A DNA stretch of 64,000 nt from Oscillospiraceae bacterium (GTDB taxonomy: Bacteria > Bacillota > Clostridia > Oscillospirales > Oscillospiraceae). Positions 49,124 through 59,529 of the stretch are shown one piece after another; within the stretch, counting starts at the first letter, position 1; every line of letters starts with the position of its first letter. The position numbers and the translations under genes were made by a program. The stretch spans positions 1 to 64,000 of the forward strand of contig CADAHL010000004.1 in assembly GCA_902787755.1 (NCBI GenBank), given 5' to 3'. Below the pieces are notes generated by a model. It was given only the letters and a program-made list of their open reading frames with translations. It was not told the DNA's origin and made no database searches.

Positions 49124-49309
49124 TTAATAGTAACGCTTGTTCTTGTTCTTGCGTGCCGCTTCGGATTTCTTGCGACGCTTCACGCTGGGGCTCTGATAGT
49201 ACTCTTTCTTTCTCAGATCCGCCAGGACGCCGGACTTGGCGCAGCTGCGCTTAAATCTCTTCAGAGCATTGTCCAGAGATTCATTCTCCTTGACGTAGAT
49301 TTCAGACAC
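49124..49309 (-). CDS. rpsU: 30S ribosomal protein S21
   Basis: A 61-residue basic ribosomal protein. [20 protein letters not shown] and the Arg/Lys-rich tail ending NKNKRYY are typical. The start is the GTG at 49309, 6 nt after a GGAGGGAGGG run; the frame continues upstream to 49354 but S21 proteins begin M-S-E-I. It is a single-gene unit under a consensus promoter with a leader of about 65 nt that holds two small hairpins. S21 helps initiation at the 16S 3' end. Confidence 0.95.
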   Translation of the reverse strand: MSEIYVKENESLDNALKRFKRSCAKSGVLADLRKKEYYQSPSVKRRKKSEAARKNKNKRYY

Positions 49310-49329
49310 GAATTTCCCTCCCTCCAATA

Positions 49330-49367
49330 CGCCTTGCGGCGCTTCAAGGGCCAACTCAGCAATTGGC
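49330..49367 (-). promoter_or_regulatory. rpsU leader with two small hairpins
   Basis: On the minus-strand mRNA GCCAA/TTGGC (49350-49367) forms one hairpin and CGCC-GCAA-GGCG (49330-49341), a GNRA tetraloop hairpin, lies just before the ribosome binding site. They might bind S21 for feedback control; this is an inference. Confidence 0.35.
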
Positions 49368-49381
49368 TTTGTAACAGCGGT

Positions 49382-49410
49382 ATTATACCGGGTTTCGAGT
49401 GATTTGTCAA
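49382..49410 (-). promoter_or_regulatory. Consensus sigma-A promoter of rpsU
   Basis: Minus strand: perfect -35 TTGACA (49405-49410), 17-bp spacer, perfect -10 TATAAT (49382-49387). The best promoter in the window, as expected for a ribosomal protein. Between it and leuS a small TGCCG-GAA-CGGCA hairpin is the only terminator-like element after leuS, with no good U-tract. Confidence 0.92.
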
Positions 49411-49441
49411 TAAGGACTTTGCCGTTCCGGCACAGTTTCCT

Positions 49442-51949
<2,508 letters not shown>

Positions 51950-51967
51950 CGCTCAGGTTCCCTTCTG

Positions 51968-52348
51968 TCAGTCTTCTTCCTTTTTCAGCTCCGGCATGGG
52001 CAGGGTGGCGGGATCCACCAGTTCGGAATCGCTCCACAGCCGCTCCAGGTTGTAGAACTTCCGGGCCTCGTCGGTAAAAACATGGACGATCACGCTGCCG
52101 AAGTCCATCAGCACCCAGATATCCGAGCGAAGGCCCTCCCGGCGGATGGGAGGCTCCCCGGCTTCGGACAGTTCCTTGTCCACCTCGTCCACCAGGGCCT
52201 TGATGTGGGGGGTGGAGCTGCCGTTGCAGATGACGAAATAGTCCGCCAGAACGGTCTGCTCCGCAGTCTTCAGGATCTTGACGTCCTTGGCCTTCTTCTC
52301 TTCCAGAGCCTTTGCCGCAACAGCGGCGATCTCAGCGGGCGTTAACAT
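51968..52348 (-). CDS. rsfS: Ribosomal silencing factor RsfS
   Basis: A 126-residue protein that binds L14 and keeps 30S and 50S subunits apart when nutrients fall. LADYFVICNGSSTPHIKALV and SDIWVLMDFGSVIVHVF are its signatures. Its ATG overlaps the end of the nadD-yqeK gene by 7 nt, so it is probably coupled. The order nadD, yqeK, rsfS, leuS is common in Firmicutes. Confidence 0.94.
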   Translation of the reverse strand: MLTPAEIAAVAAKALEEKKAKDVKILKTAEQTVLADYFVICNGSSTPHIKALVDEVDKELSEAGEPPIRREGLRSDIWVLMDFGSVIVHVFTDEARKFYNLERLWSDSELVDPATLPMPELKKEED

Positions 52349-53526
52349 GTTGATTCCTCCTTATTCTCATCCCCGGCGTACCAGCGGTATGCCCTGATCG
52401 TATCCGGGTGTATATACGTCTGTTTCCGTTCCAGCTCCTCCACACAGGAGCGGGCGGCCATGGCCATGGCCTTCTCAATGTTTCGCAGGCTCTCCCTGCG
52501 CAGATCCTCTACACCGGGAAAATCCCGGGTCTCCTCGGTCACGTCCGCCAGATACACGATCTGCTCCAGCAGACTCATCTCCGGCTTGCCGGTGGTGTGC
52601 CAGCGGATGGCGGAGCACACCTCGTCGGACGCGCCGAACAATCGTTTGGCCTCGGCGGCTCCCGTAATGGCGTGGAGCACCTGAGGGCTGCGCTCTTCGG
52701 CCTCGCCCAGAGGGATGCCCTGGCTTCGGCAGTATTCGATCTGCTCCTCCGGGCCCCAGCGCTTGGTCATGTCGTGCATGATGGCCGCCTCCATGGCCGT
52801 CTCCGGGTCTTCCCCCCAGACCTCGGCCAGTCTGGCCGCCGCCTTCTCACAGCCTTTTACATGGGCGATCCGGCTGCGCTTGAGCATGGTCTCCACCCGG
52901 CTGCGCAGCCAGGGCAGCGAGACCTGGGTCTCATACCAGCGGTGCTGCACGATCCGGGCGTAAACCTCCCCGTCCAGCAGCTCCCAGCCCTGGCGATGGG
53001 GCAGCAGACAGCGGAGCCGGGCGGAGCTCACCGCCACCGGGGGATTGGGCAGAAAGCGGACCCGGGTCCCATATTTCTGACGCAGGAGTCGGGCCTGGGG
53101 CTCCAGTTCCCGCTCGCCGACGCCGTCCCGGGTCAGGATGGCGAGACTGCAGCGGTGCAGAACCTCCTCCGCCTCATGCCAGCGCTCGATTCCCGGGAGC
53201 ATGTCCGCCCCAAGGATCAGGATCAGCTCCTGTCCGGGGTACTGCTCCTGCAGCAGGCGCAGGGTATCGGACATGTAGCTGGGACCCGGTCTGCGAAGAC
53301 TCAGATCCGAGACCTCCACCCCTTCCAGGCCCTGGAAGGTCAGCCGACACAGCTCCAGGCGCTCTTCCGGCGTGGGTTCTCCCTTGGCCTGGGCCTTGTG
53401 GGGCGGCTCCCGGTCCGGCAGGACCAGCAGCTTTTCCGGCTTCAGCGTCTCCCGGGCGGACCCGGCCGCGGCCCGGTGTCCCAGATGGGGCGGGTTAAAG
53501 CAGCCACCGTAAACCGCGATGCTCAT
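52342..53526 (-). CDS. nadD: Fused NadD (nicotinate-nucleotide adenylyltransferase) - YqeK (HD hydrolase)
   Basis: A 394-residue two-domain protein. Residues 1-195 are NadD: GGCFNPPHLGHR (7-18) is the nucleotidyltransferase motif and AVSSARLR (about 165-172) the second signature; it makes NaAD in NAD synthesis. Residues 205-390 are a YqeK-type HD phosphohydrolase: His222 (RIAHVKG), His251-Asp252 (IMHDMTKRW) and VYLADVTEETRDFPG. YqeK proteins hydrolyse Ap4A. In most Firmicutes these are two adjacent genes; here there is no stop or new start between them, and both active sites look intact. It overlaps yhbY and rsfS by a few bases. Confidence 0.93.
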   Translation of the reverse strand: MSIAVYGGCFNPPHLGHRAAAGSARETLKPEKLLVLPDREPPHKAQAKGEPTPEERLELCRLTFQGLEGVEVSDLSLRRPGPSYMSDTLRLLQEQYPGQELILILGADMLPGIERWHEAEEVLHRCSLAILTRDGVGERELEPQARLLRQKYGTRVRFLPNPPVAVSSARLRCLLPHRQGWELLDGEVYARIVQHRWYETQVSLPWLRSRVETMLKRSRIAHVKGCEKAAARLAEVWGEDPETAMEAAIMHDMTKRWGPEEQIEYCRSQGIPLGEAEERSPQVLHAITGAAEAKRLFGASDEVCSAIRWHTTGKPEMSLLEQIVYLADVTEETRDFPGVEDLRRESLRNIEKAMAMAARSCVEELERKQTYIHPDTIRAYRWYAGDENKEESTC

Positions 53527-53834
53527 TTTTTCTTCTTATCCTTCACCAGCTCGATCTTCGGATCGCCGTGGTTGCGCTTGAAGATCACGAACTTGGTGCC
53601 GATGACCTGGACAGGATCGGCCTGGCAGGCCTGGCACAGCGCGTCGCAGGCCTCACGGGCAGTCAGCATGGAAGCCTCCAGCACCCGGCCCTTCACCAGC
53701 TCCCGGGCGGTCAGGGCCGCATTCACCGAGGCGATCAGGCTGTCGGTGATGCCCGCCTTGCCCACCTGGACGATGGTATCCTCATTCATGGCCAGCCCTC
53801 TGAGCTGAGCCCTCTGTTTACTCGAAATGGACAT
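53523..53834 (-). CDS. yhbY: CRM domain RNA-binding protein YhbY
   Basis: A 103-residue protein with one CRM domain, found with pre-50S particles. SSKQRAQLRGLAMN and VQVGKAGITDSLIASVNAAL match the family, though the usual G-x-x-G loop reads differently near the end. The tail KDKKKK is basic. Its stop overlaps the nadD start by 4 nt. Confidence 0.9.
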   Translation of the reverse strand: MSISSKQRAQLRGLAMNEDTIVQVGKAGITDSLIASVNAALTARELVKGRVLEASMLTAREACDALCQACQADPVQVIGTKFVIFKRNHGDPKIELVKDKKKK

Positions 53835-53857
53835 TCTGTGTATCTCCTCTATTGGGC

Positions 53858-54763
53858 TTACTTAAACAGCGCGGTGACGAAATTGGTGGCGTCGAAGGGA
53901 ATGAGATCGTCGATCCCCTCGCCCACGCCCACGTACTTCACCGGCAGCTTCAATTCGTTGGCGATGGCGAAGACGATGCCGCCCTTGGCGGTGCCGTCCA
54001 GCTTGGTCAGGACGATACCCGTAAGACCCGAGGTCTCCAGGAACTGCTTGGCCTGGATCAGGCCGTTCTGGCCGGTGGTAGCGTCCAGGACCATCAGCGT
54101 CTCCACGTCCGCCTCGGGCAGCTCCCGGTCAATGACGCGGCGGATCTTCGCCAGCTCGTTCATCAGGTTCTGCTTGTTGTGCAGGCGCCCGGCGGTATCC
54201 ACGATGATCACGTCGCTGCCCCGGGCCTTGGCCGCGCAGATCCCGTCGTAAACCACGGCGGCAGGGTCGCTGCCCTCCTCATGCCGGACAAACTCGGTCC
54301 CGGCCCGCTGGGCCCAGATGCCCAGCTGCTCGGCGGCGGCGGCACGGAAGGTGTCCCCCGCTACCAGCAGGACCTTCTTGCCCTGGTCCTTCAGCTGATG
54401 GGCCAGCTTGCCGATGGTGGTGGTCTTGCCCACACCGTTGACGCCCACCATCAGGATTACGGAGGGCCTGGTATCCAGCTTCAGCTCCGTGCTGCCCACG
54501 TCCAGCAGCTTGGTCAGGACCTTGATGAGTCCCGCCCGGGCCTCCTCGCCCTTGCGGTAGCGCTCCACCCAGGTGGCCTTGTGCATCAGGTAGTCCACCT
54601 GCTGGGCGGTAGCGGCACCCACGTCGGCCATCACCAGCAGCTCCTCCAGGTCCTCGTAGAAGCTCTCGTCGTCGGGAGCATAGTCCTGGAACAGAGCCTC
54701 CAGCTCCACCATATTCTTGCGGGTCTTGCTCAGGCCCGAAAACAGCTTATCAAACAAACCCAT
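53858..54763 (-). CDS. ftsY: Signal recognition particle receptor FtsY
   Basis: A 301-residue SRP GTPase with N and G domains and almost no acidic A domain, as in many Gram-positives. GVNGVGKTTTIGKLA is the P-loop near 107, DTFRAAAAEQL and DTAGRLHNKQNLMNEL follow, and TKLDGTAKGG is G4. It docks ribosome-SRP complexes at the membrane. It follows smc by 10 bp, the usual rnc-smc-ftsY order. Confidence 0.96.
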   Translation of the reverse strand: MGLFDKLFSGLSKTRKNMVELEALFQDYAPDDESFYEDLEELLVMADVGAATAQQVDYLMHKATWVERYRKGEEARAGLIKVLTKLLDVGSTELKLDTRPSVILMVGVNGVGKTTTIGKLAHQLKDQGKKVLLVAGDTFRAAAAEQLGIWAQRAGTEFVRHEEGSDPAAVVYDGICAAKARGSDVIIVDTAGRLHNKQNLMNELAKIRRVIDRELPEADVETLMVLDATTGQNGLIQAKQFLETSGLTGIVLTKLDGTAKGGIVFAIANELKLPVKYVGVGEGIDDLIPFDATNFVTALFK

Positions 54764-54773
54764 GGCCGTCTCC

Positions 54774-57700
54774 TTATTCTTCGATGGTCTTTTTGGCGGT
54801 ATCCAGGTCCAGCTCGATGACCGTGGACACGCCCTTCTCCTGCATGGTCACGCCATACAGCACGTCCGCCTCTTCCATGGTGCCCCGGCGGTGGGTGATG
54901 ACCAGAAACTGGGTCTTGTCCGCCATCCGGCGCATGTACTCGGCATAGCGGCTCACGTTGGCCTCGTCCAGAGCGGCCTCGATCTCGTCCATGACGCAGA
55001 AGGGCGTGGGCCGCACCTTCAGAATGGCAAAATACAGGGCGATGGCCACGAAGGCCATCTCGCCGCCGGACAGCAGCGTGATGCTGGAGAGCGCCTTGCC
55101 CGGGGGCTGGACCTTGATCTCGATGCCGCAGTCCAGCACGTGATCCTCGTCCTCCAGCTTCAGGGCGGCTTTGCCGCCGCCGAAGAGCTCCAGGAAGGTC
55201 TCCCGGAAGCAGGCGTCGATCTGCTTGAAGCGCTCCACGAAGACCGTCTCCATCTCTCCGGTAATATCCGAGATGATGTCCAGCAGCTCCTTCTTGGCCT
55301 TCTCCACGTCGTCCCGCTGTTCCGAAAGGAACTGATAGCGGCTGTTGACCCGCTCGAATTCCTCGATGGCGCCCAGGTTGGGCGTGCCCAGCGCATTGAT
55401 CTGACGGCGCAGATCGGTGATCTCCTTGTTGGCTTTCTGCAGGTTCTCCACCGGCTGCCGCAGGTTCTGGGCTGCGCTGTGGCTCAGCTCGTAGTTCTCC
55501 CAGAGCTTGTCCAGTAGCTGCTTCTCCTCCATATCGGCGGCCAGCTTGCGCTGCTCGATCCGGGCGGTCTGCCGCTCCAGATCCAGAATATCGCTGTTGC
55601 GGGCCTGGGCGTCCTTCTCGGTCTTGGTGCGCCTGCCCTCCAGCTCCAGCTTCTCCTTGCTGATCCGGGCGATCTCCTGGCGGATCTGTTCGCTGCGGGC
55701 CCGGATCTGCTCCAGGTGCTTTTCCTTCTCCGCGAGCTGGTTCCGGATGCTCTCCTCCTGGCGGTGGGTCGCCTCCACGGCGTCCCGGCGCTGCTGGCTA
55801 TCCCCGCTCAAGGACTGGAGCAGTACCTCCAGCTGCCGCAGAGAGTTCTCGGTGGTCCGCTGCTCGGCCTGGGCGGAGGAAGCGTCGCTGCGCAGCCCGG
55901 CCTGGTCCTCCAGGGCCATGTCCAGATCATAGCGCGTGGAGGCCAGTCTGGACTGGGCGGCCGAAAGAGCGTCCCGACAGGTCTTCTCCTCCGCGGCCAG
56001 CTTCTGGCGCTGTTTTTTCAGCTTCTCCAGCTCGTTGGCCCGGGAGATCACGCCCGTGCCCTTGGCTGCGCTGCCGCCGGTCATGGAGCCGCCGGCGTTG
56101 ATGAGCTGTCCGTCCAGGGTGACGATCCTGAGGCGGTTGCCCGCCCGCTTGCTCATGCGCACCGCGTCGGCCAGCGATTCGGCCACCACGGTCCTGCCCA
56201 GCAGGTTCAGGAAAATCTCTTCATATTGTTTATCGAAGCGGACCAGATCGGAGGCCACGCCCACGAACCCGGGGTCCGTCTCCGGCGCGTCCTGCATCCG
56301 GTGACCCCGGATGGTGTCGATGGGCAGGAAGGTGGCCCGGCCGGCGTCCTGCCGCTTCAGCATTTCAATGGCAAGGCGGCCGTCGTTCTGGTTGTCGATC
56401 ACGATATTCTGGGCTGCGCCGCCCAGGGCGGTCTCGATAGCCAGGGCCAGATCCTCGTCGGTACGCACCAGATTGGCCACCGGCCCGTGTACACCGCGGA
56501 TCGTGCCGCGCTCGGATTCCCGCATCACGGTCTTGACCGCCCGGGAATAGCCCTCGTAGTCCCGCTCCATATCGCTGAGCATCCGGATCCTTCCGTCCAT
56601 GCTGCGGCCGTCCACCTCCAGGGCGGTGGCCTTCCGGCTCAGCTCGCTCAGAGCGTCCTCCCGGTTTTTCAGCTTCATCCGGCAGCCTTCCACGATATTG
56701 CTGTTCTGCCGGAGCTTTTCGTCCAGCTCCTTGAGCTGCTGTTTCAGCGTGTCGATCCGGCGCTGCCCGTCCTCGATGCCGGCTCTGACCTCCTCGGACC
56801 GGGATTCCTGGTCCGAGATATCCTGCAGCATCCGTTCCCGGGTGGCCTTCATGCTCTCCAGATTGGCCCGGAGCACCGCTGCGGCGGCTTCGCATTCGGA
56901 GGCGGCGGCTTCGCTGTCCGCCAGGCGCTCCCTGGCCTGCTCACTCTCCACGTCCTTGCGGTGCATGCGATCGGTGATCGACTCGGAGGAGGCATACAGG
57001 GCCTCCAGCTCGCTCTTGGCCTTCTCCAGGCTGGCGCTGGCCTGCTCATACTCCAGGCGGATGCTCTCGGCCTGGCTTCTCAGCTTGTCCAGCGTGGCCA
57101 TCCAGGCGGAAATCTCCCGGACCTTCAGATCGTCCCGCAGTGCCAGATACTTTTTGGCGACCTCGGACTGCTTCTTCAACGGGCCCACCTGGCCCTCCAG
57201 CTCCTCGATCTTGTCCCGGATGCGGACCAGGTTTTCCTCGGTCTTCTCCAGCTTTCGCTCGGCCTCCTCCTTCCGGTAACGGAAACGGGAGATCCCGGCG
57301 GCCTCCTCAAAGACCTCCCGGCGATCGGTGCTCTTGGTGGAGATGATCTCGGCGATCCGGCCCTGGCCGATGATGGAGTAGCCGTCCCGACCCAGACCGG
57401 TGTCCATCAGAAGGCTGTTGATATCCTTCAGACGCACCTGCTCGCGGTTGATGTAGTATTCGCTCTCGCCGCTGCGGTAGTACCGGCGGGTCAGCATCAC
57501 TTCGCTGCTGTCCGAGTCAAAGATATGGGCGGAGTTGTCGATGATCAGTGAGACCTGGGCAAAGCCCAGAGGGCTTCGCTTCTCCGTGCCGCCGAAGATC
57601 ACGTCCTCCATCTTGCTGCCCCGCAGAGCCCGGCTGCGCTGTTCTCCCATGACCCAGAGGATGGCGTCGGAGATATTGGACTTGCCGGAGCCGTTGGGGC

Positions 57701-57791
57701 CCACGATGGCGGTGATATCTTTTTCAAATTCCAGGCGGGTCTTGTCCGGGAAGGACTTGAAGCCCTGGATCTCAAGCGCTTTCAGATACAT
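54774..57791 (-). CDS. smc: Chromosome segregation protein SMC (short-armed)
   Basis: A 1005-residue SMC ATPase. Walker A is VGPNGSGKSNISDAI (near 32), the hinge lies at about 425-570 (GVHGPVANLV to GGSMTGGSAAKG), and the C-terminal head has LSGGEMAFVAIAL and FCVMDEIEAALDEANV. The usual bacterial SMC is near 1,185 residues with the hinge near 505-670, so both coiled-coil arms are shorter by roughly 80-90 residues each. The signature has Met where Lys or Arg is usual (LSGGEK/R). The N- and C-terminal heads look complete, so it is a whole gene, not a truncation. ScpA and ScpB are not here. Confidence 0.95.
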   Translation of the reverse strand: MYLKALEIQGFKSFPDKTRLEFEKDITAIVGPNGSGKSNISDAILWVMGEQRSRALRGSKMEDVIFGGTEKRSPLGFAQVSLIIDNSAHIFDSDSSEVMLTRRYYRSGESEYYINREQVRLKDINSLLMDTGLGRDGYSIIGQGRIAEIISTKSTDRREVFEEAAGISRFRYRKEEAERKLEKTEENLVRIRDKIEELEGQVGPLKKQSEVAKKYLALRDDLKVREISAWMATLDKLRSQAESIRLEYEQASASLEKAKSELEALYASSESITDRMHRKDVESEQARERLADSEAAASECEAAAAVLRANLESMKATRERMLQDISDQESRSEEVRAGIEDGQRRIDTLKQQLKELDEKLRQNSNIVEGCRMKLKNREDALSELSRKATALEVDGRSMDGRIRMLSDMERDYEGYSRAVKTVMRESERGTIRGVHGPVANLVRTDEDLALAIETALGGAAQNIVIDNQNDGRLAIEMLKRQDAGRATFLPIDTIRGHRMQDAPETDPGFVGVASDLVRFDKQYEEIFLNLLGRTVVAESLADAVRMSKRAGNRLRIVTLDGQLINAGGSMTGGSAAKGTGVISRANELEKLKKQRQKLAAEEKTCRDALSAAQSRLASTRYDLDMALEDQAGLRSDASSAQAEQRTTENSLRQLEVLLQSLSGDSQQRRDAVEATHRQEESIRNQLAEKEKHLEQIRARSEQIRQEIARISKEKLELEGRRTKTEKDAQARNSDILDLERQTARIEQRKLAADMEEKQLLDKLWENYELSHSAAQNLRQPVENLQKANKEITDLRRQINALGTPNLGAIEEFERVNSRYQFLSEQRDDVEKAKKELLDIISDITGEMETVFVERFKQIDACFRETFLELFGGGKAALKLEDEDHVLDCGIEIKVQPPGKALSSITLLSGGEMAFVAIALYFAILKVRPTPFCVMDEIEAALDEANVSRYAEYMRRMADKTQFLVITHRRGTMEEADVLYGVTMQEKGVSTVIELDLDTAKKTIEE

Positions 57792-57825
57792 GGATTCCCT
57801 CGAATGATTGATGAACTAAAGTATT

Positions 57826-58854
57826 TTAACTGATTTCTCCGGATTTTTCAACGGAAATCAGAGAGATCTCACTGCTAAGGTTCTTTTCCGGCCGGATCCG
57901 CAGTTTCTGGAGGGAAAACTCCTCCTCCAGGCTCCGGAGATTGCAGCGCCGCTGGCCGATGGCCTGGGACAGCTTTTTCTCCGGTACGGCCAGGACCACC
58001 CGGCTTCCGGGCGGAACGGCGGCCAGCAGTGATCGGGCTTTCTCCAGCCAGATCCGGCTCAGCACCCGCTCGCCCAGAGCGGGATCATAGGCGCCGCCCA
58101 CCGCTTCTCCCCCGGACAGGTCCTCCGTGGGGTTCAGCCCCAGACGGATCACCGGGATCCCGGCCTCTTGAAACAGGGGCAGGATCCTGGCGCAGAGCGC
58201 CACCGCGTCGTCCACGCTGTGTTCGTGGTATCGGCCCTGATGCCAAAGCTCTTCCAGCGCTGTTCCCCGGAGGATCACCGTGGGATAGATCCGCACGCCG
58301 TCGGGCTGCAGTCCGATGAGTTTCCGGGCGGTCTCCAGGCTCTCCGCTCCGGTATCCCCGGGAAGGCCGGTCATCATCTGCAGGATCAGGCGAAAGCCGG
58401 ATTCCCGGACAAGCCCGGCGGCCTTGCGGGCCTGGGCGGCGGTATGGCCCCGGCCGGAGAGAGCCAGCACCCGGTCGTCCATGGACTGGACGCCCAGCTC
58501 GATGGTCTCCACTCCGTACTGCCGCAGCCGATCCAGCACCGTTTTGTCGACGGCGTCGGGCCGGGTGGACAGGCGCAGGGCCTGGATCTGCCCCCGGTCC
58601 CGTTCCTGCCGGGCGGCCTCCAGCAGTTCAAGTTGTCGGTCCTCGGGGATGGCGGTGAAGCTGCCGCCGTAGAAGGCCAGTTCCCGGCGCTGTCCCGGCC
58701 GGGGAGGACCCGCCTCCCGGACGATCCGGTGCACGTCCTCGGCGCCTGCGGGCCGAAGCTGGCCGGAGATGCGCCTCTGATCGCAGAAGACGCACTGCTG
58801 CGGGCAGCCCAGATGGGGCACGAACACTGGGATCACGCTGGCTCTGGCGCTCAT
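57826..58854 (-). CDS. Radical SAM protein, Elp3-like, between rnc and smc
   Basis: A 342-residue radical SAM protein. CPQQCVFCDQR gives the Cys-x3-Cys-x2-Cys cluster ligands (Cys17, 21, 24), FYGGSFTAI and ELGVQSMDD follow, as in Elp3/HemN-like folds. A gene of this type often lies between rnc and smc in Clostridia. A tRNA-modifying role is suggested by the Elp3-like core, but there is no acetyltransferase domain and the substrate is unknown. The last 30 residues vary and may be poorly conserved. Confidence 0.85.
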   Translation of the reverse strand: MSARASVIPVFVPHLGCPQQCVFCDQRRISGQLRPAGAEDVHRIVREAGPPRPGQRRELAFYGGSFTAIPEDRQLELLEAARQERDRGQIQALRLSTRPDAVDKTVLDRLRQYGVETIELGVQSMDDRVLALSGRGHTAAQARKAAGLVRESGFRLILQMMTGLPGDTGAESLETARKLIGLQPDGVRIYPTVILRGTALEELWHQGRYHEHSVDDAVALCARILPLFQEAGIPVIRLGLNPTEDLSGGEAVGGAYDPALGERVLSRIWLEKARSLLAAVPPGSRVVLAVPEKKLSQAIGQRRCNLRSLEEEFSLQKLRIRPEKNLSSEISLISVEKSGEIS

Positions 58855-59528
58855 GTGGACAGCTTCTCCAGAGCCTGACGGGCGGCCATCTGCTCGGCTT
58901 CCTTCTTGGTTCTGCCGCTGCCCTCCCCCACCGGGAGTCCGTTGACGGTGACCCGGAAATAGAAGGTCTTGTTGTGATCGGGACCGCTGTCGCCGGTCAT
59001 CTCATAGGCGATGACCTGGTTGGGTTTCCGCTGCACCAGCTCCTGGAGCTGGGTCTTGTAATCGGCGGAGCGGTGGTCCGCCGTGATGCTCACCCGGTCC
59101 AGCAGCTGCTCATGGATGAAGCGCCGAGCCTCGGGCAGGCCGCTGTCCAGATACAGGGCGGCGATGATGGACTCCACCATGTCCGCCAGGATCGACGGCC
59201 GGGTCCGGCCGCCGCTGTGCTCCTCGCCCTTGCCCAGGCGCATATAGCTGCCCAGGTCCAGGCGCAGGGCGATCTGATGGAGGCTTCCCTCGCACACCAA
59301 CTCCGCCCGGAGCCGCGTCATCTGCCCCTCGGGCAGCCGGGGCTCATGATGGTATAAGAAGTCCGCTGTGACATAGCCCAGAATGGAGTCTCCCAGAAAC
59401 TCCAGCCGTTCGTAGCAGGCCGACCCTTCTTCCATTCGCTCGTTGGCGTAGGAGGAGTGGGTCAGGGCTGTGAGCAGCAGGGTCTTGTCCTGAAAATGAT
59501 ATCCGATTTTCTCTTCCAGATTCTGCAT
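58851..59528 (-). CDS. rnc: Ribonuclease III
   Basis: A 225-residue dsRNA endonuclease. ERLEFLGDSILGYVTADFLY is the signature with the catalytic acids, ADMVESIIAALYLD the second, and a dsRNA-binding domain fills about 155-222. It processes rRNA and SRP RNA precursors. It overlaps the radical SAM gene by 4 nt and starts one base after plsX. Confidence 0.96.
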   Translation of the reverse strand: MQNLEEKIGYHFQDKTLLLTALTHSSYANERMEEGSACYERLEFLGDSILGYVTADFLYHHEPRLPEGQMTRLRAELVCEGSLHQIALRLDLGSYMRLGKGEEHSGGRTRPSILADMVESIIAALYLDSGLPEARRFIHEQLLDRVSITADHRSADYKTQLQELVQRKPNQVIAYEMTGDSGPDHNKTFYFRVTVNGLPVGEGSGRTKKEAEQMAARQALEKLST

Positions 59529-59529
59529 A

